This document shows, in pieces, positions 21,857 to 33,680 of a stretch of DNA of 64,000 nt (position 1 is its first letter; each line of letters starts with the position of its first letter). The notes below the pieces were generated by a model. That model was not told the DNA's origin. It saw only the letters and a list, made by a program, of their open reading frames with translations, and did no database searches. The translations under genes were made by a program, and so were the position numbers. Origin of the DNA: Paramarasmius palmivorus (lineage: Eukaryota > Basidiomycota > Agaricomycetes > Agaricales > Marasmiaceae); the NCBI GenBank assembly GCA_037176845.1, contig JAYKXP010000029.1:186001-250000 (forward strand), in the 5' to 3' direction.

Positions 21857-22089
21857 GTGCTTATGGCTATGTGTACCTGTTCGGGTTCTCTCGACCTATG
21901 TACAGATGTAAGTACAGCGCTTGCGATATGGAATAAACAGGCGGTCCTTTGCGACATACTTCAAAGTGCACCATGTCCTTAGTTACGTATATCATTGCTC
22001 TTGACTAATATGCAGCTGTACCGACTTTCGCTGCCGTTGACTCAATGGTGCTAGCACGAGGTGAGCTAAAAACCATCTTGCTTCTAACC

Positions 22090-23757
22090 ATGATCTTTGA
22101 CTCCCCCTTCCGCAGCCGATTTGGGACCAACTATGGCCCGTCTCCCCAAGAAATCGTCGAGATTCGTCAGGTGCTGGACGAGCCAAACAAACAGCTACGA
22201 GCCATTGAGGCAGAGATAGCACGGTTGCAAGCTCAACACGACGAGCTGAGAACCTTCATCGATAATCACAATGCCCTTTTATCCCCCATTCGACGAGCTC
22301 CTACCGACATCCTTCGCGAAATTTTCGTTCACTGCCTACCCGATGAGCACCTTCCGTGCAGAAACCTACGAGAAGCACCGTTGCTGCTGACGGGTATCTG
22401 TAAGGGATGGCGGGAAGTCGCCGTTACTACCCCAGCGCTCTGGAATCGAATACACATATCACATTCCTTTCCCAGCTCTTCACGAGACCTCCCATCCTTT
22501 CGTTCGCTGATGCAAATGAGGACCCAGGGGGTAGTGCTTTGGTTGAGGCGAGCCGGCTCGCTGCCGTTGGCAATATCTCTTTATGCAACCTTACCTTCCG
22601 AGGTATTAGGCGTGCGATTCCCCTACGAACGGCGCGATTTGGAAGAGCTTGAGGTGATATATGTTGACTCCGTTCGACACCTACTCCAGTGCTCGTCACG
22701 TTGGGGAAGCATCTCATTGGACGCTCCGTGGTGCATCGTTAAACTTCTTCAAAATCACCAGTTCAATGAGCAGTTGGGTGCCTTAACGAGCTTCCGATTC
22801 ATGATTGGGGACCGAGAACCCCACGGTTCAGACCTCCATCCTCTGACCAACATCCTCACGCAATCCTCGGAATCGCTTCGCGTCCTTCATGTCGAGGGAA
22901 GGTTCATACTTCCCATTTGCTGTCTGAGGAATCTCACCGAAGTGACGCTTCTTGGAATCGAACCCAAGATTTTACATGCACTCCTTCTGTCATGCAAATC
23001 CCTTCGTCGATGCACCGTCACCGTGTGGATGAGTGGCCGCAACGTCGCTGCCACCAATGTCGATGGCGGATTGGCAGCGAATGTGCTCCCTTATCTTCAC
23101 ACGCTTAATCTGACTCTCGGCGATCGCCAATGCCATCGGGAGATTTTTGCTTTTCTCGGTGCGTTGATGGCCCCAGCACTGAGCAATCTACGCCTTGCCG
23201 ACAAGTACTCGACCTACGCCGTTGAAACACTGGCCATCGTCAGTTTCGTTGAACGATCGGGATGCACGCTCAAGAGCTTTGAGCCTGACTTTCCGATGAC
23301 TACGGGAGAGATGGCTAATCTTCTGTCAGTGATGCCCTTCCTTTCGACGTTCCACTTCCACTGTCACACTCTGTCGGAACATGGCACAGGGGCAGATGCT
23401 GCAGCGTTCGCCCATCTACTATCTACTCCAGGTCCAATCCTTCCCCTCCTTGAGACAATTTCTTTATTTTACTGTGCACCGTCGGATGTAGAGCCTTTGC
23501 TCGCATTCGCTGAGGCTAGGCTCATCTCAGAGGATGGGCAGCCTCCGAAACTACGAAAGATGAAAGCAACTTTCCGGAGGTTCCTTTGTGATGTGGAGAT
23601 CCCTTCACGCTTGGAGGGGCTTCGGACTCGGGGGTTATCAGTACAGTGGTCTTCACCAAAGGATAATCGCGGAAAGATCGTTGTGCGTGATGATCCGCTG
23701 ATTGGTTTCGATCAGCCTATTAGGGAAAGTTCATATTACTTGGAGCACATCTACTAG
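22090..23757 (+). CDS. F-box protein, array member C (intact)
   Basis: Single exon, about 555 residues from the ATG at 22090 (MIFDSPFRSRFGTNYGPSPQ). The coiled coil is KQLRAIEAEIARLQAQHDEL. The F-box is SPIRRAPTDILREIFVHCLP with REAPLLLTGICKGWREVAVT and PALWNRIHI. The leucine-rich C-terminal fan ends in LSVQWSSPKDNRG and HIY. It is closer to members D and E than to A and B. The upstream ATG at 22045 is in frame, but it would place a splice-like GTGAGC inside the protein, and that segment is not conserved in A, B or E as protein. Confidence 0.85.
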   Translation: MIFDSPFRSRFGTNYGPSPQEIVEIRQVLDEPNKQLRAIEAEIARLQAQHDELRTFIDNHNALLSPIRRAPTDILREIFVHCLPDEHLPCRNLREAPLLLTGICKGWREVAVTTPALWNRIHISHSFPSSSRDLPSFRSLMQMRTQGVVLWLRRAGSLPLAISLYATLPSEVLGVRFPYERRDLEELEVIYVDSVRHLLQCSSRWGSISLDAPWCIVKLLQNHQFNEQLGALTSFRFMIGDREPHGSDLHPLTNILTQSSESLRVLHVEGRFILPICCLRNLTEVTLLGIEPKILHALLLSCKSLRRCTVTVWMSGRNVAATNVDGGLAANVLPYLHTLNLTLGDRQCHREIFAFLGALMAPALSNLRLADKYSTYAVETLAIVSFVERSGCTLKSFEPDFPMTTGEMANLLSVMPFLSTFHFHCHTLSEHGTGADAAAFAHLLSTPGPILPLLETISLFYCAPSDVEPLLAFAEARLISEDGQPPKLRKMKATFRRFLCDVEIPSRLEGLRTRGLSVQWSSPKDNRGKIVVRDDPLIGFDQPIRESSYYLEHIY

Positions 23758-25281
23758 CACGAAACTTGAGTTGATGTGCTGTTTGGGCAGAAGAACTTAA
23801 TGACCGAGTCGCTTGTTACCTTGACTTGGTCATCCGAACTTGGAGTTTGAAGTAGTTGAAACTTGGACATCGTACTATAACAGTAGGTAACATAGTACGA
23901 CATGTAAAACAACTTTGCAGTCTTATTGTTCAAAAAAATCTTGATGGATAGATGGATAGATGAGACTCGGAAGAGCACTCAGCAGGGTTACGAGTTCGGA
24001 ATGTAAATGGAGAGCTCGTTCTTTATGGTGGGATCCTCTGTCGTATCTATCGGACAAAATTTCCCACGCTTCGTCGCAGCCGTCCACGTCATCAACCACG
24101 TCGTTCCATCTCTTTCTTTCTGCACTTTGTCGACGGTCGACATCTTCTAGGCCCCCGCTATTGGTATGCTGAAGTACCGTTTCTCCGGCGCTTCACCTTG
24201 CTCCTTCCTCAGGTCAGATTCTTCTCTTCAAATATCCGTATCTTGGCTGACCTTTTCGACAGGATACAGCTTCTCTGTTCGGAATCTATCAAGCATCCTC
24301 ACACCCAAGTTACCCTCAAATAGCCCAAACGAAAACACGTTATCGGTCCCAGCGTTATTCTTTCCCGTTAAACCCGAACCTTGCCCCGTCACCAAGCAAA
24401 ATGAAGACTAGTTCCTCTATATGAGCTCCGGTTTGGAAGGAGAAGCTTGGACATGCCGGAGTGACACATTCTTGAGGTCCTGTATCGGGAATGGGCTTGA
24501 ACGAGCATCGGGATGTTTGACGGAGGCCTCTGTCTGGGTTGAGGTGCGTTGCTTGCTCTTTTCGTATATATATACCTTAACTAATGACCCGTGTTATTGA
24601 ATGTAGCCCCTTGATATTGGACACCTTACCCTCGAACTTGAATGCTTCGCGAAGACCTCACAGCACCTTTCCTTACCTAGTGCCCGTAATCCAGTGCCGA
24701 CTACCGTACGTTGTATGACCGCCGTGACTAGTGTCTGGTACGCATTCTGACCGTGTACAACAAACGTGTCGAAGATCTTGCAGTCCACCAAATGTTCAAG
24801 GACACTCCAAGGTGTTGATGCCTGATGCTCGACGTATTTTACACTTCATATCTATGGGTAAGCGTCATGTCTACGAGTATATGAACTAGGTTGTCACTGA
24901 TGTAACACGTTCACATTGGCTGCGTCATCTTGTAGTGGCAATCGATGAGCGCGCTGTCGCAGGTGTAATAACTGAGGATTTAGCTAGTAGTCATAACTTT
25001 TCACCTTCCTACCTTCCTTTGTAGTACTCTCCCAAACTCAATCTATATTTCATGTTCTTTTATAATTCAATGAGAGTATACTGTCGATGGCTTAGGTAGA
25101 GCACAAGCCTTTGTTGATCATTGGCTATCAGTGTGTCGGCCTCTACAGGTGCCAGTGACTCGTTGAAAGCGTGACACGTGCTTGGTTCAGTTTCGGCTCC
25201 CCATCGGCTGCCACGTCGACAACAACTGCTGTCGTCGTCGTCGTCGTTCTTTCCTCTGCATCGACAGTCTCATAACAAACA
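23758..25281. other. Region holding the unresolved left end of the Helitron
   Basis: About 1.5 kb between F-box member C and the Helitron reading frame. It includes a GATGGATA-type tandem repeat at 23942-23963 and a GTC trinucleotide run at about 25231-25249. No gene is supported. The Helitron 5' end (A|TC) must lie here, but I cannot pick it by eye because no second copy is available for comparison. Confidence 0.4.
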
Positions 25282-28200
25282 ATGCAAAATTCTACCCTCA
25301 AGTACTGTGTTGGATTCTTTCTGGGTTTTCTAGGTGCGTCTTCAGCCTTCTATATTGAGTACATGTCTTAATTGAATGATACAGCGCTACTATTGCCTGG
25401 CTTGCGCATGGAGTGTGCTCCAGCCCCCTCTGTCGGGACCTCTTCTGTCCCTACCTCTTCGGAGGAATTACAATTACCTGGATCATTCTATCACCCTACA
25501 GCCCATGTAATCGTTACTGCTGATCCACAGTACTGCACACGATATACTGCATGGTGCCTTCAATTACAATCTGCCAGTACCCCGTCTCTTCGGGGAATTA
25601 CATCTTATACCTTATCTCTGAGGGAAAATTACTATTCAAATCCTATGCCCCTCGAAAACATGCTCCCAAGCATTTACTTCAATTGCATGCCCTATGCTGC
25701 TTCTCGAAGCATGCTCTCTGTTCGCGACCATAACAGTCTTTCTAATGCTCATTCTGTGTTTGTCCCTGCGGGCACTTGGGCTCTTCATGGCCCTTCTTAT
25801 CCTATTCAAATAGATGAAGTCAATAACATCTCACTTCCTCTCCGCTACAATGACATTGTTTATTCTACTCGAACTAACAACACAAGTGGCTCTTGCCATG
25901 GGGTACTGCATATGCCGTCTCTCAATTTCTTGCATCAGGTTGATGCTCAAGTTTATTTCATCAATGAATGGGCGACTTGTAATATTGTACTTGATGCTGT
26001 GTATAGTGCAAGGCTTTTTCGACTACGTCGTGCTTGCCTGTCACTTTGGAGTTGTCTTCGCATACTTATTGAATGTGCATGCAGCTCTCTGTCAATCTCT
26101 GCATGTGTATTAGAGCTTGCAGGTGCACTTCGCCGCACCATGCTTACTCTAATGCGGTATGTGTGCCTCAAAACAACTCAAAATTCAATGCTTCGGCATG
26201 ACTTTAGGGCTGCTGTCAGTTTATTACATCGAACAAAGTATGAAGTTAGCCATAACAATGCTTATGGTGGGGGCAGGAGGGCACTGATACCTTGGGATGT
26301 TTTTGAGCCCTACATCACTCCTAGTAATGTTCTACCAATATACAATGACACCTGTCGATTCAATGTTGTTAAACATGATCTTTTAACTCAAATAGCACCT
26401 GTTGACCATCATACTCATTTAGTAGCATCAGTTCCTATTAAACATATAATACCCTATATGAGTGTACGAGATGGCCGTACTGTGGCAAAGCTACATCGCG
26501 CATCAAACTACTCTACTATGTCAACTCGTGATCTCAACAAGTATTTTACAGACCATTACTGTGTTATCTGTGAACAGACAACAACACTCATACACTTTCA
26601 GCCCTCGAACAAAGAGCAAGATCGCTTAAACACTCGTGAAAGACGTAAAAGATCAAAACTTCAGCTTGAGAAGGATCAGGAAGCTAAGACAGCACACATT
26701 CAATCATTGTTACTACCAAATATGTGTGTACAACAAGAATATTTTCCACCAGCTCCTGTAGATGTTGAGTTGACTGATACAATACTCCGTAATGCATGTG
26801 CAAAGTTTCAGCCTGCTCAGTTTCAAGAAGCTGGATGTGCTATATGTGGTCAGCTTACTATATTATCAGATTTAACACCAATTCGCAATGTTAAAAGGCT
26901 TCTGAAGGTCCTTGAAGTGAGTGGGGTTACTAGAAAAGAGCGCTTATCATCCAGAGATAAGGTTTGTGAATTGGATGGCCCTGTATATGCTTTAGACTGT
27001 AAATATGTGTGTAAACTATGTCGAGGTTCTTTATCCCAAGGAAAAGTTCCCAAAATATCTCTTGCAAGTGGACTCTGGCTTGGCAAGGTTCCACCAATAC
27101 TTCAAGGCCTTTCTTATGTTGAAAAGCTTCTTGTAGCTAGAGTCAGACATACAGCCTGTTTTGTACGCATCTCAACTGGTGGTAGAAAAATGAAGGCTAA
27201 TGCAATGGCATTTGAAGCACCTATTCCAAAAGTATATGATATCTTACCACCTCCCCGGAGTGACATAGATGAAGTTCTTGCAGTTCTGTTTACTGGTCCT
27301 GTTCAGCCAACAGTAGATGACTTTCATAGAACACCCTTGTTAGTGCGCCGAAATGTTGTTAAAGAAGCTTTAACTTGGCTGATTCTTAATCATGTTGACT
27401 ATACAGATATTAAGCTATCAGAAGAGCATTTAAATCAATATGATGAAGATACACCTCCATGTGCTGTTATGTGGAAAGAAGCTGATAATAACAAGTTTAC
27501 TGAGTCACAGGCGATTCATGACAATGATGAGGAAGATGGCACTGAAAGTGGTCCATGTGCATTTACTGTTCATGGTATAACTGGAGAGCATATAGAGGGA
27601 CGTACAACTGATGAGCTTAAGGGAATGGCAGCTCAATATTTCAACAGTGGTGGTAAGGTACTTAGCATAGGCCGTAAGGATTTTGGAGAGTCTATCTGGA
27701 AAAACCCTACATTATATCCTCGTATGTTTCCTTGGCTTTTTCCATATGGGTTAGGTGGTCTTGGAACTAATAATCTAAGTGAGTCAGCACATAAGAAATA
27801 CCTGCTAATGTATTATGACAAGCGGTTTCAACTTGACGAAAACTTTCCATTTGTGAGTTTCAGTCATGAACAAGTAAAATCTGCTACTCAGTCAGGCTGG
27901 CTACTTGCTGATAAATCATCATTTAGTGCTGTGGCTAATCGTCTTCTTAATCTCAACCAAACTGTGCTGGCAGACTTAGCAAATCGCATGGCTAATGGTG
28001 AGAAAGTTAAACCGCAAACACCTGATGAGATGGCATGCTTTAAAACTTTGTCAGACCTAGATCGTGTTGCAGGAAAAGTTGCAGGTTCAACTACAACTAA
28101 ACGATATATGCGAAATGAAGTTTGGTCACTTATTGCTCAGAAAGGTGCACCAACATGGTATATTACAATTTCACCTGCTGACAATCGCCATCCTTTATGT

Positions 28201-31200
28201 GTCTACTGGGCTGATAGTAATGAGGAGTTCAAGCCAATTCTCGAAGACTATAATAAGCGGTTAAGTCTAATATGTGACAATCCTGTCGCATGTGCACGTT
28301 TCTTTAACTATGTAGTCCAGGTTTTCATTACACATGTCTTAGGTTATAACACAGATCATCGAGGTTTATATGGTGACCATGATGCACATTATGGTACTGT
28401 TGAACAGCAAGGCCGACTAACTTTACATCTTCATCTGCTTTTATGGCTTAAAGGTGCTCTTACACCACAACAAGTTCGAGAACGACTTGTTAACAATATG
28501 AAGGACTTTGAACATAAGTTAATTGCATATCTCGATAGTGTATTTGCTGGGCAATTTATAGATGCTTCAATGGAAGATGTAGATAAGGAAATATTTGCTA
28601 TAAAACAGAATTCTAATTATTGTGATCCAACTCTTACTCTTCCTGAATGTCCACCAAATGGTTGTGATGCTCATGTAATGAGTAATCTAGATTATCAATG
28701 TCATATGTGTCAGCCATATCTGGGATGGCTTGCAAGATTTAAGAATTGTGTAAATGATCTAATATTCAAGACTAATAGACATGAATGTGATCCTAATTTA
28801 AAGAGAGATGGTACATTGAAGAAGAAACATATGTACAAAGGATGTCGTGATAACAAGTGGGGTATGTGTCGTGGTAGATTTCCTAGAACACTTGCTGAAG
28901 TAACTTCAATTGATCCTGAAACTGGTGCAATTATCTTTCGAAAAGATGAAGCATGGATTAATACATTCTCATATCCTTTAACATATCTTCTGAGATGTAA
29001 CACTGATGTTACATATCTTGGCTCAGGTACTGCAATTAAAGCTGTTGTATTATATGTCACTGATTATATTACAAAAGCATCACTAAAGACACATGTAGTT
29101 TTTGATGCAATATTATCTGTATTCTCAAAGCATACCACTATGGTTCATGGTGAAGAATCAACACAAGAAAAGGCTCGGAAGATCCTAACTAAGATTGTGA
29201 ATTTATTGACAACCAAAATGGAATTTGGTGCACCATTGATATGTTCATACCTACTTGGTTTTCCTGACCATTATACAGACCACTACTTTGTTCCACTATA
29301 CTGGCAACAATATGTGGCTCGTGTTCAAGCTGATTGTGGCTCAGATGCTATAGATTCTAAACGTGAAAAAGTTACATTGATGAAAAGAGGCAGTCGAATT
29401 GTTGGTCTTTCACCTGTTGTTGATTATACTGACAGACCTATAGAGGCTTCTGCATTATGCTTGTATGACTGGATTCGAATAGCTCATAGAGTTACTATCA
29501 AAACTGCTAACCGACAGAAAAAAGGAAATGAATCTAATTCATTGCCCAAGAATCATTATCACTTTTTGGCTTCACATGATCTGTCAGATACACATGTAGC
29601 CCGTCTGCAGAAAGACTCAGAGAAAGTGGTAGTTAACTTTCTTGGAGCTAATCTTCCACGTAGAGATCAAGGAGACCATGAGTATTATTGTTGTGTAATG
29701 TTAACTTTATTCAAACCCTGGCGAAATGGCAAAGACCTTAAAGAGGATAATATGAAATGGTCAGATGTGTTCGGTCAACATAACTTCTCTCTAAGACAAC
29801 AGAAATTAATGGATAACTTAATGATAAAATACCAGTGTCTTGATGCTCGTGATGACTATCATGCACAAATGAGAAAGAATAATCAGCTTCAAAGTAGCTG
29901 GGATATTATGTATGATGATATTGAAGATGAAGATAGTATACCCATTGAACTTCCAGATGAATTAGCTGATGCTATTGGTGCTATCAAAGAAGTTGATACT
30001 AATGACTTTGAAACACCGGCTCAAAATGCTGAGTATTCATTAAACTACCGTAAGCTTTTAGCTAAGAAGCTAGAAATACGTTCAATATTAGGTGATAGTG
30101 GATGGAATCGGACTATATCATCAGAGTCAAGAATGGCATATGATGATGAGTCAATTGCTATTCTTAAACACACTCGAGATTATTGGAAGACATGTTTAAC
30201 AAAGAAACGAAAAGAAATATCTGATCTTCGAGCTGGAAATGTTCCACAATATGTACGTACTGAGTTTATCACACAGCGCAATAATAAGGGAAGACTATAT
30301 AGATCAACTGATACTGTGAAAGTCATAAATAAAGCATACTTAGACAAGTCCTTTCATGCAGGTGTTAGTCAAAACCATATTGATAATACTCTAGCTCTAT
30401 TTAATCTCAATGATGAGCAAAAGAGAGCATTTCATATTATAGCCAATCATGCATCTCTATCTGATTCAGGTCAATTGAAAATGTATATTGGAGGTATGGG
30501 TGGTACTGGAAAGTCTACTGTATTGAAAGCTCTAATGCATTTCTTCCAGCTGAGAAATGAAAGCTATCGGCTACTTGTAGTTGCTCCCACTGGAAGTGCA
30601 GCTGCTCTCCTTGGAGGATCAACATATCATTCTGCATTTGGAATAAGTGAATACTCTAAGAATACCAATCTATCTAGTGTACGAGAGAGACTTATTGGTG
30701 TTCAGTATGTGTTTTTGGATGAAGTGTCAATGCTCTCAGCCTGGGAGTTATATCGTATTAGTAGACAGCTATGTCTTTGTCTCCTCAAGGAAGATGTTGA
30801 ATTTGGTGGTTTAAATATGATTTTTGCTGGTGACTTTGCTCAACTACCTCCTCCAGTTGGTGGTGAAAGTATATCCCTTTATGGTCGACGAATTGGTATG
30901 CTACGAAGCACAGTGCGTCAGCAAGAAGAAGCCATAGGCAAGTCTCTCTGGCATCTTGTTACAACTGTTGTTATACTACGTCAAAATATGAGACAGAAGA
31001 CACAAAGTGAAGCAGATTCAAAGTATCGAACAGCTCTTGAAAATATGCGGTACAAAAACTGTACTCCTGCTGATATAGCCTTCCTCAACTCACTAGTTAC
31101 TACAACATTAGAAGGTGGTACTTCAGTCTGTGATGAGAATTTCAGAAATGTTGCAATTATCACAGCATTAAATATTCAAAAGGATGAAATCAATTCAATT

Positions 31201-33114
31201 GGTGCTGAACGTTTTGCACATGAGGCCAATCAAAGGCTTCATCACTTCTATTGTGAAGATACCATTAAGTCTGATCCCCGCTCAAGTAGAGAAGAGTCCC
31301 AGTATATTCAGCTCAAACAGATGACACCAGAGTGGCAAGAATATCTTTGGAAATTAGACCCATGTAGCTCTGATACTCTGACACCACCTAGGCTAAGTAT
31401 ATGTAAAGGTATGCCAGTAATGATTCGAAAGAATCTGGCTACTGAACTAAATATCACACGTGGACAAGAAGCTACAGTTTATGGTTGGACTTGCAGAGGG
31501 CCATCTAACAGACAGAGACTTGATACACTATTTGTTAAACTTACAAATCCACCATCTGATGTACAGATTGAAGGATTGCCTCTTAATGTTGTTCCAATTA
31601 CTCCAACTTCTGAACAATGTATTGTTAGACTTCCACATGGAAAGGGTAAATTTATAAAAGTATTTCGTACACAAGTTGATGTTGTACCTTGTTTTGCCAT
31701 GACTGACTTTTCTTCACAAGGTAAAACAAGAGGCTATAATCCTGTTCACTTGAATAATTGTCATGACTTTCATGGATATTATACAGCACTTTCCCGTAGC
31801 TCTTCAGCAGCAGGGACTGTCATTCTTCAGAGCTTTGATCAAGGGAAAATCACTGGAGGCTTACAAGGCTCTGCACTTAGACAAGAATACCGTGAACTTG
31901 AATTATTGGATGATATCACCAAGAGAAGATATGAGGGCAACCTTCCAATTACAGTTCAAGGCAATACACGAAATACTTTAATCAGCTCTTTCCGTAAAGT
32001 CATGGGTGATTCATATGTACCATCAGCTGTTTATTCTACAATTAGATGGAATAATAGAGATCCACTTACTGAGTTAGATATTGAAGAGCTGGCATGGGAA
32101 ATTGTATCTCACAATAAAAAGACTAAGGACAGCAAGAAAGATAGTACATCCTCACAATCTAAACAATCAACTCATACATCTGACTTAAAGAAGCGAGCAT
32201 ACTCTGACTTAAACCTAACTGATACTACTAATAGTAATAAACGTCTACGAGTTAACCACAGTGATATATCACATATGGAATCACTATCAGCACCAATTTG
32301 GTTAGACAACAGCTGTGCATATGACGCTACTATTGCTGTCCTTTGGCCATTATGGTGTACTGATTCTAATCTATGGACCAATAAATTTGAGACACTTGGC
32401 AATCCAATCTTGCATCAAGTTCAGAGCTATTTCCAATCTTGTTTAAATGGCAATATATCTATCTCAGAAGCACGCAATCTATTTAGAAGCTGTCTCATTG
32501 AAACAAATCCTGCTAAGTTTAAATATGGAGAGTTTGCCTCTGTAACAGAGATTCTTGAAACAATAATTTGCCACCAAAGATATACTATAAAACGGTTTGA
32601 TAGATGTATAAGATGTGAAGTTATCAACTCAGGACAGATTGAAAATCAGCGCTCACTGTTAATTGAGCAACCAAATGAACTGTTTCTATCTATTTCACAT
32701 CTGATTCGTAGACTGACTTCTGGTCGTACATCCAACCATTTAAGTGCTTGTAATCAATGTATGGGTGAAGTAACATCTTTATACTCTTTTGAAGATGCTC
32801 CGCCACTACTTGTCTTTTCAATACGGGAATGGGGTCCTGAAAGAAAAATGCCTTATATTGATGTTGAAATTACATTACCAGTTAATCAGTCTTTAAGATC
32901 TTATAGACTTGCTGGAGTAATCTACTATAATGGTAGTCACTTTATTGCTCGTGCATTAGATGACCATAGTAAGGTATGGTTTCATGATGGACTATCATCA
33001 ACTGCTAGCCAGCGTAGCAAGTATATATTGAATAAAGATTTATCCAAAGGTACATTAGACTTTACTACTTGTCGTGGGTATAAAGCCTCATTTGTGTTCT
33101 ATGTAGAATGTTAA
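25282..33114 (+). CDS. Helitron Rep-helicase with C-terminal USP-like protease domain
   Basis: A 7.7-kb frame gives about 2590 residues when joined to a first exon (25282-25333) across a 51-nt intron (25334-25384). Visible domains: residues 1-20 hydrophobic (YCVGFFLGFLALLLPGL); Cys-pair zinc motifs and a DUF6570-like block (CKLCRGSL, LQGLSYVEKLLVARVRH) near 540-620; Helitron-like N/Rep with the HUH site LHLHLLLW (His codons 28426 and 28432) and two catalytic tyrosines YVTDYITK (codons 29053 and 29065); a PIF1-type SF1B helicase with Walker A GGMGGTGKST (Lys codon 30511), FLDEVSML, GDFAQLPP and LRQNMRQ. After the helicase a further about 270 residues carry WLDNSCAYDATIAVLW (Cys codon 32314) and YNGSHFIARALDDHSKVW (His codon 32938), the Cys and His boxes of ubiquitin-specific-protease-like (C19) peptidases. 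Rep nicks and rejoins DNA; the helicase unwinds it. All key residues are present, so the element may be active. Confidence 0.9.
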
Positions 33115-33189
33115 TTGATATCTATAATCTCACTTATGTTGGTAATTGTATTTCTAAAATAAAAGAACCCCTTAAACCGAACTCGGCTC

Positions 33190-33222
33190 GTTGGAGGTTT
33201 ACTCCAACCCACTCCCAGCTAG
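33190..33222 (+). terminator. Helitron 3' terminal hairpin and CTAG end
   Basis: The stem GTTGGAG (33190-33196) pairs exactly with CTCCAAC (33202-33208) around a 5-nt loop. Ten bases later CTAG (33219-33222) meets host T, as expected for the Helitron CTRR|T terminus, which acts as the rolling-circle stop signal. Typed as a terminator only in that sense. Confidence 0.8.
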
Positions 33223-33261
33223 TATTACTAGATCATGTCAAATTTGCCAGTGTAAAATGTT

Positions 33262-33420
33262 CGAGTTTGTTACTTGCCACGATGCTAGAGTCGCCTTTCC
33301 GCAACCAAACTGCGCTCCCTCTCCGCCAGAAATCGTGAAGATTCGGAGCCTTCCCCTCAATGGGATCACAAGTCGGGCACATATGGCATAGTGCAGCTCT
33401 ACAAGGTACGGAGTTCGGTT
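33262..33420 (+). pseudogene. F-box relic with large internal deletion
   Basis: The sequence around the ATG at 33282 (MLESPFRNQ) is very close to the start of array member E (same TGTTAC/CCACGATGCT and CTCCCTCTCCGCCAGAAATCG contexts). After GATTCGGAGCCTT it jumps to CCTCAATGGGATCACAAGTC, which in member E lies about 420 bp further on. It carries only the opening and one internal block, with frame loss. It is therefore a deleted sixth member of the array, just right of the Helitron end. Confidence 0.65.
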
Positions 33421-33680
33421 ACAGGCCTACTAGAGTGCCAGTCCATGTGTACGTACTCAATACATATACTTATGCCTGCGATTTGAACAAATAAACAATC
33501 GGCCCTTTGTGACTCATTGCCATGTTCCAACCATCCGATAGCAAGGAGAATTCTACTCAGACTCTTGCGCATGCCTCATGGACTTGACTCGGTGATTATG
33601 CCGAGTTTGGTAGCACTCAAGAATCATATCAGCACGAGGTCTTTCGAGGTGAGCTAAACAAACCATCTTGCTTCTTCACA

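Larger units (their letters stand above)
25282..33222 (+). mobile_element. Autonomous Helitron (5' end not resolved)
   Basis: A rolling-circle transposon encoding a full Rep-helicase. The right end is well defined: a hairpin at 33190-33208, then 10 bp, then CTAG (33219-33222) followed by host T, the canonical Helitron 3' terminus. The left limit given is the first coding ATG only; the true 5' end lies further left. The element is visibly AT-richer than its neighbours, with different codon preference. It lies inside the tandem F-box array: member C is on its left and an F-box relic begins about 60 bp to its right. Confidence 0.85.

Noticed and set aside
22045..22089. Upstream in-frame ATG of F-box member C as the true start
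   Set aside because: The added residues are not conserved in the paralogues and include a splice-donor-like GTGAGC; the M..SPF start is conserved in all members.
25228..25250. GTC trinucleotide run as a functional element
   Set aside because: A simple microsatellite; nothing ties it to the Helitron end or to a promoter function.
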